DNA from: Flavipsychrobacter sp.
GTDB taxonomy: Bacteria; Bacteroidota; Bacteroidia; Chitinophagales; Chitinophagaceae
Direction of reading: 5' to 3'
Assembly (NCBI GenBank): GCA_021155965.1
Contig: JAJNBJ010000001.1
Coordinates: 186,001 to 250,000, forward strand
DNA: 64,000 nt
A model generated the notes under the pieces. That model saw only the letters and a list, made by a program, of their open reading frames with translations, made no database searches and was not told the DNA's origin. A program made the translations under genes and the position numbers. Below, in pieces: positions 61,038 through 64,000 of the stretch; positions within the stretch are counted from its first letter, which is position 1; each line of letters opens with the position of its first letter.

Positions 61038-61559
61038 TCAGAGATCTTTTTTCATTAATTCATCTGTCTGTACATCATCGCCAAGTACAAATTGGTGGGT
61101 GCCGTAGAATTCAAAACCCCACTGTTTGTAAAAGCTCACAGCACGGTGATTTTGCTGCCATACGCCTAGCCACATAACGGTATCCCCATGTGCTGTAGCA
61201 TGGGCAAGGCATTTTTCCATTAGTGCAGCGCCTGTCTTTTTGCCGTAGAATTTTTTGAGTACATATATCCGTTCCAGTTCCACCGGGGCCTCTAAGTCTT
61301 TTGCCTCCGGCTTTTGGTTATAGCCTAGTTTAGCATAACCCGCCAACTCATTTTCATACCAGGCCAGGAAGAATACGTTATTCCCATCCGCCAATTCTGC
61401 ACCTATTGCCGGGACACTCATTGCCGAGGCAATGTATTTATCCATGTCCTCTTTGCGGTTGTTGGCACCAAAAGCTTCGGTAAAAGTGGTTACACTTAAT
61501 TCCGTAAGTATTTTTGCATCTGCAACTGTTGCCTGTGTTATGGTGAGTGTTTCAGACAT
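61038..61559 (-). CDS. GNAT-family N-acetyltransferase
   Basis: This 173-residue protein shows GNAT features: VELERIYVLKKFYGKKTGAALMEKCL with the acetyl-CoA loop KFYGKKTG, WLGVWQQNHRAVSFYKQWGFEFYG near the C-terminus. It acetylates an unknown amine. The start at 61559 is 5 nt after a -7 element and is preferred over a longer frame. Its end is 1 nt from the end of the convergent upstream gene. Confidence 0.9.
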   Translation of the reverse strand: MSETLTITQATVADAKILTELSVTTFTEAFGANNRKEDMDKYIASAMSVPAIGAELADGNNVFFLAWYENELAGYAKLGYNQKPEAKDLEAPVELERIYVLKKFYGKKTGAALMEKCLAHATAHGDTVMWLGVWQQNHRAVSFYKQWGFEFYGTHQFVLGDDVQTDELMKKDL

Positions 61560-61564
61560 TTGTG

Positions 61565-61572
61565 CAAAAGTA
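61565..61572 (-). promoter_or_regulatory. -7 promoter element 5 nt before the GNAT gene
   Basis: TACTTTTG matches TAnnTTTG and leaves CACAA before the ATG. Confidence 0.55.
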
Positions 61573-61658
61573 GAAGTTAATGGAATATTAAAACCGGTTC
61601 CGGAAAATCCGGCTAGCATGATGGCTCGTTTATTATAGTATATTTAAATACTGCTCTT

Positions 61659-62180
61659 ATGCGTAAAATCAATATTATTGCAACGTTATGTTGCGCCATT
61701 TTTTGCTCACAGTGCACCAGCGCACAAAATAAAGATGCTATGACTGACCATAAAGGCAACCCGCATTATTCGCGTACAGATACTGCTCACCTGCACGTCA
61801 GCGATGCTGAGTGGAAGAAAATACTCTCAAAAGAAGTGCACAACATTGCCCGTGAGAAAGGCACAGAATGGGCTTTTTCAGGCAAGTACTGGAAAACAGA
61901 TGAGCTGGGTACGTATTATTGTGCGGTATGTGGCAATCCTTTATTCAGATCGGGGGCTAAGTTTGCCAGCGCTTGTGGCTGGCCAAGTTTTTTTGAATCT
62001 ATGCGCCCCAATAGCGTGCGCTATGAGGACGACAATAGCCATGGTATGGAGCGTACTGAGGTGCTCTGTGGGCGTTGTGATTCTCACCTGGGGCATATAT
62101 TCGATGATGGCCCGCCACCCACACACAAGCGTTTTTGTATGAATTCTGCCGTGCTGGAGTTTGAACCGGATAAAAAGTAG
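61659..62180 (+). CDS. msrB: Peptide-methionine (R)-S-oxide reductase MsrB, exported
   Basis: This 173-residue enzyme reduces methionine-R-sulfoxide in proteins. It has the two zinc CxxC pairs (Cys88/Cys91 in YYCAVCGN and Cys137/Cys140 in CGRCDSH), the FASACGWPSFFE motif and the catalytic Cys160 in KRFCMNSAVLEF. An N-terminal signal sequence (about 1-22) indicates export, either cleaved after TSA or lipidated at Cys19, so it would protect envelope proteins. It is a stand-alone MsrB with no MsrA fused or adjacent. Confidence 0.95.
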   Translation: MRKINIIATLCCAIFCSQCTSAQNKDAMTDHKGNPHYSRTDTAHLHVSDAEWKKILSKEVHNIAREKGTEWAFSGKYWKTDELGTYYCAVCGNPLFRSGAKFASACGWPSFFESMRPNSVRYEDDNSHGMERTEVLCGRCDSHLGHIFDDGPPPTHKRFCMNSAVLEFEPDKK

Positions 62181-62300
62181 ATCAGGATTAAAGGATTGCA
62201 GGATGCGCATAGTATGTTAATAATGCGCCTATTGTGGCATTGTATGCATTGCAAAAAGAAAAAATTTCTTGACCTTTGCTTTTAATCAAGAATTAATTGG

Positions 62301-62882
62301 ATGGGTATTAGAAGCTTATTGCTGCTCTGCTGCATGTTTTTGGGCGTTACTTCCTTTGCGCAAAACCAAAAGGAGAAATTGACCCGTGAAGAAAAGGATG
62401 AGAAGATCAAGGCGCGGCAGGACAGGATAGACATGAAGAATGACATTACTATCTTCAAAAGGCAGATACTTGGCCTAAAGGAATATGCTGCGGAACGCAA
62501 GAAAATACCTGACCTGCAGAAAACCAGCAAGATGATGGTGAAGGTGACTGCTGTTGTTGATACCGAAGCCATAGATCAAGGCGCAGATCTTAAAACCCTT
62601 CTGGGCTCCATACGGCAGGATGTGGGCGACAACTCCACCGTTATGTATGAACTGGTTTATGACCGCGCACAGAAAAAAATATCTTCAATAAAACGTACGC
62701 CGGAAGCGATAGACGCAGACCGGGAATTGGCAGACGAAAAAGAAGAAAAAGCAACTGCAAAGAAGCCTGCTGCTGCAAAAAAACCAGTTGCTAAAAAGAA
62801 CAAAGACGAAGATGATGAAGAGGAAGACCCCGATGAGGAAAAACCTGCGAAAGGCAAACGAAACACCGACGATGACGAATGA
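62301..62882 (+). CDS. Secreted protein with charged coiled coil and acidic/basic tail
   Basis: This 193-residue protein has a signal peptide (residues 1-20, ending FAQ) and a charged helical segment (KEKLTREEKDEKIKARQDRID). A compact middle domain follows (about 55-130, MMVKVTAVVDTEAIDQGADLKTLL ... VMYELVYDRAQKKI), then a disordered tail of Lys/Ala and Asp/Glu blocks. The alternating charge in the tail is similar in style to the Lys/Ala-rich protein at 60.5 kb. Function unknown. Confidence 0.72.
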   Translation: MGIRSLLLLCCMFLGVTSFAQNQKEKLTREEKDEKIKARQDRIDMKNDITIFKRQILGLKEYAAERKKIPDLQKTSKMMVKVTAVVDTEAIDQGADLKTLLGSIRQDVGDNSTVMYELVYDRAQKKISSIKRTPEAIDADRELADEKEEKATAKKPAAAKKPVAKKNKDEDDEEEDPDEEKPAKGKRNTDDDE

Positions 62883-62888
62883 TCTGCA

Positions 62889-63248
62889 TTAGAAATTGAT
62901 AGTCTCGAAATACCGCCCGTAGAGGAAAAGCAATATGGCAACTAATGAATAAACTATGATCGGAGCCACAAGTGGTTTGATTCTCTTTCCTTTTGAAAGG
63001 TCCTTAAGCGGGGTAAGCAGCCAGTAATTGAATGCCAGCATTGCCACAATGGTAATTAGGTAGTAGGGGAAGGCAAACAATTTAAGCAGAGCGGTCACCT
63101 TGACCAATCCTTTCAGCAGGAATATCAGGCCATACAAGGTCAGCAAATTAAGTGCGGAAAGATAAACAATAGCCAACCCAATGGACAAAGTTTTATAGCC
63201 GGTCAACTGATAAATAATTTTATACAGATCGGTTATAAATCTCTTCAT
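62889..63248 (-). CDS. Small polytopic membrane protein of unknown function
   Basis: This 119-residue protein has four hydrophobic helices (about 20-40, 42-60, 62-80 and 95-113) separated by short basic loops. It starts MKRFITDLYKIIYQLTG. It matches no family I recognise and could be a small accessory membrane subunit. It ends 7 nt from the end of the convergent upstream gene. Confidence 0.72.
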   Translation of the reverse strand: MKRFITDLYKIIYQLTGYKTLSIGLAIVYLSALNLLTLYGLIFLLKGLVKVTALLKLFAFPYYLITIVAMLAFNYWLLTPLKDLSKGKRIKPLVAPIIVYSLVAILLFLYGRYFETINF

Positions 63249-63363
63249 GGATATCGCAAATGGTTACTGCAAGTTATAAAATAGCATTGACTTGCCATAA
63301 ACAAATAAATATTTTATTTAAATTGTTTTATGCTAAAACTTTATAGATAGCTCATTGGGGCTA

Positions 63364-64000
63364 TTAGTTGCTTACCATGGCTTTTTGGGCAGCATAGGCT
63401 TGTTCCCAGCGCCAGGCTGTATCCATCATAGCATTTAGGTCATGGATGGTTTCCCAGCCAAGCAAAGTTTTTGCTTTATTATTATTGGCATATACCTCTA
63501 TCACATCGCCGGGGCGGCGTGGGCCTATTTTATAATTCAGTTTCTGGCCTGATACTTTTTCAAATGCATCGATCAGCTCCAGCACGGTAACACCATTGCC
63601 CGTGCCCAGGTTGAATATTTCGCAGTTTGATTTGTTGCGGTCGTCAATAATGTACTGCAGCGCCTTGGTATGCGCACTGGCTATGTCGCTTACGTGTATA
63701 TAGTCGCGAACACAGGAACCATCTCGGGTGTTATAGTCACTTCCGAAAACTGTCATTTCCTGGCGTTTACCAATAGCTGTCTGGGTGATGACCGGTACTA
63801 CGCTTTCAGACAGGTCCTGGAACTCACCTATAATAGCAGAAGGGTGCGCGCCAACCGGGTTGAAATAACGGAGCAATATAGTATTGAAGTGTTTATGGGT
63901 AAAAGTAAAGTCCCGGCAAATAGCTTCGCCTACCTGCTTGGTGCGTGCGTAAGGCGACTCTGGTTCGGGTAGTGGTGTTTCCTCTACAACCGGCAATGCA
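63364..64000 (-). CDS. galE: UDP-glucose 4-epimerase, 3' part only (cut by window edge)
   Basis: About 212 residues of the C-terminal two thirds of GalE are present; the NAD-binding N-terminus lies beyond the right edge. Visible are the active-site SPYARTK (YxxxK), the substrate segment LRYFNPVGAHPS, CVRDYIHVSDIASAH, NLGTGNGVTVLELI and the C-terminal RRPGDVIEVYAN. The enzyme interconverts UDP-glucose and UDP-galactose for polysaccharide synthesis. The frame stays open to the edge, and the first in-frame TTG at 63996 is internal, not the start. Confidence 0.95.
   Translation of the reverse strand, partial: ALPVVEETPLPEPESPYARTKQVGEAICRDFTFTHKHFNTILLRYFNPVGAHPSAIIGEFQDLSESVVPVITQTAIGKRQEMTVFGSDYNTRDGSCVRDYIHVSDIASAHTKALQYIIDDRNKSNCEIFNLGTGNGVTVLELIDAFEKVSGQKLNYKIGPRRPGDVIEVYANNNKAKTLLGWETIHDLNAMMDTAWRWEQAYAAQKAMVSN

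Overview
This window looks like an ordinary chromosomal segment from a member of the Bacteroidota, most likely of the Chitinophagales type. The evidence is: type IX secretion C-terminal domains on several secreted proteins; a giant PKD-repeat adhesin next to a PorP/SprF-like protein; gldH; LytS/LytTR two-component genes with a periplasmic TPR sensor; a fused E1 alpha/beta 2-oxoacid dehydrogenase; a CarB without its allosteric domain; and many copies of the Bacteroidota -7 promoter element TAnnTTTG, with no obvious Shine-Dalgarno sequences. GC content is moderate, with two clearly AT-richer patches (about 24.5-25.6 kb and 42.0-43.2 kb). No phage, insertion sequence, CRISPR array or rRNA operon was seen.

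Layout. 0-0.6 kb: a gene start cut by the left edge and a YafQ-type toxin-antitoxin pair. 0.7-5.2 kb: a secreted protein, a TPR histidine kinase plus LytTR regulator, and a lipoprotein. 5.2-7.8 kb: mreBCD on the minus strand. 8.0-14.2 kb: carB, a hotdog thioesterase, a catalytically dead M16-family protein and a secreted NHL-repeat protein. 14.3-15.6 kb: an RGD/RNR-rich secreted protein and a 780-bp intergenic region unusually dense in repeats. 15.6-21.9 kb: E1 dehydrogenase, lipoprotein, two T9SS cargo proteins and a small cytosolic protein. 22.0-31.1 kb: a MoxR ATPase; a tight minus-strand cluster yicC - DUF1016 nuclease - gldH - histidine kinase; EnvC-like protein; CstB-like persulfide dioxygenase; GNAT; pheS. 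31.3-37.3 kb: PKD adhesin, PorP/SprF-like protein and a small membrane protein. 37.5-42 kb: lipoprotein, M3 peptidase, a possible small RNA and radA. 42-46.9 kb: an AT-rich three-gene group (GNAT-like protein, 58-aa basic protein, secreted protein), an MCE/Mla lipid-transport operon, a 34-aa membrane peptide gene and a SAM hydrolase. 47-52 kb: rimP-nusA-infB. 52.2-64 kb: small membrane protein, HAD hydrolase, tRNA-Met, several secreted or membrane proteins, acyltransferase, MsrB, and galE cut by the right edge.

Themes. Much of the window serves the cell envelope: shape (MreBCD), cell separation (EnvC), lipid trafficking (MCE transporter), gliding/T9SS (GldH, PorP/SprF, cargo proteins) and surface adhesion. 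Core information processing is represented by pheS, radA, rimP-nusA-infB and tRNA-Met. The least explained elements are the AT-rich GNAT/58-aa/161-aa group, the possible ~60-nt RNA upstream of radA, the 34-aa membrane peptide with its own terminator, the palindrome- and repeat-rich gap at 14.85-15.63 kb, and a recurring gene-start layout in which TAnnTTTG lies only 4-10 nt before the start codon, which suggests leaderless or nearly leaderless mRNAs.
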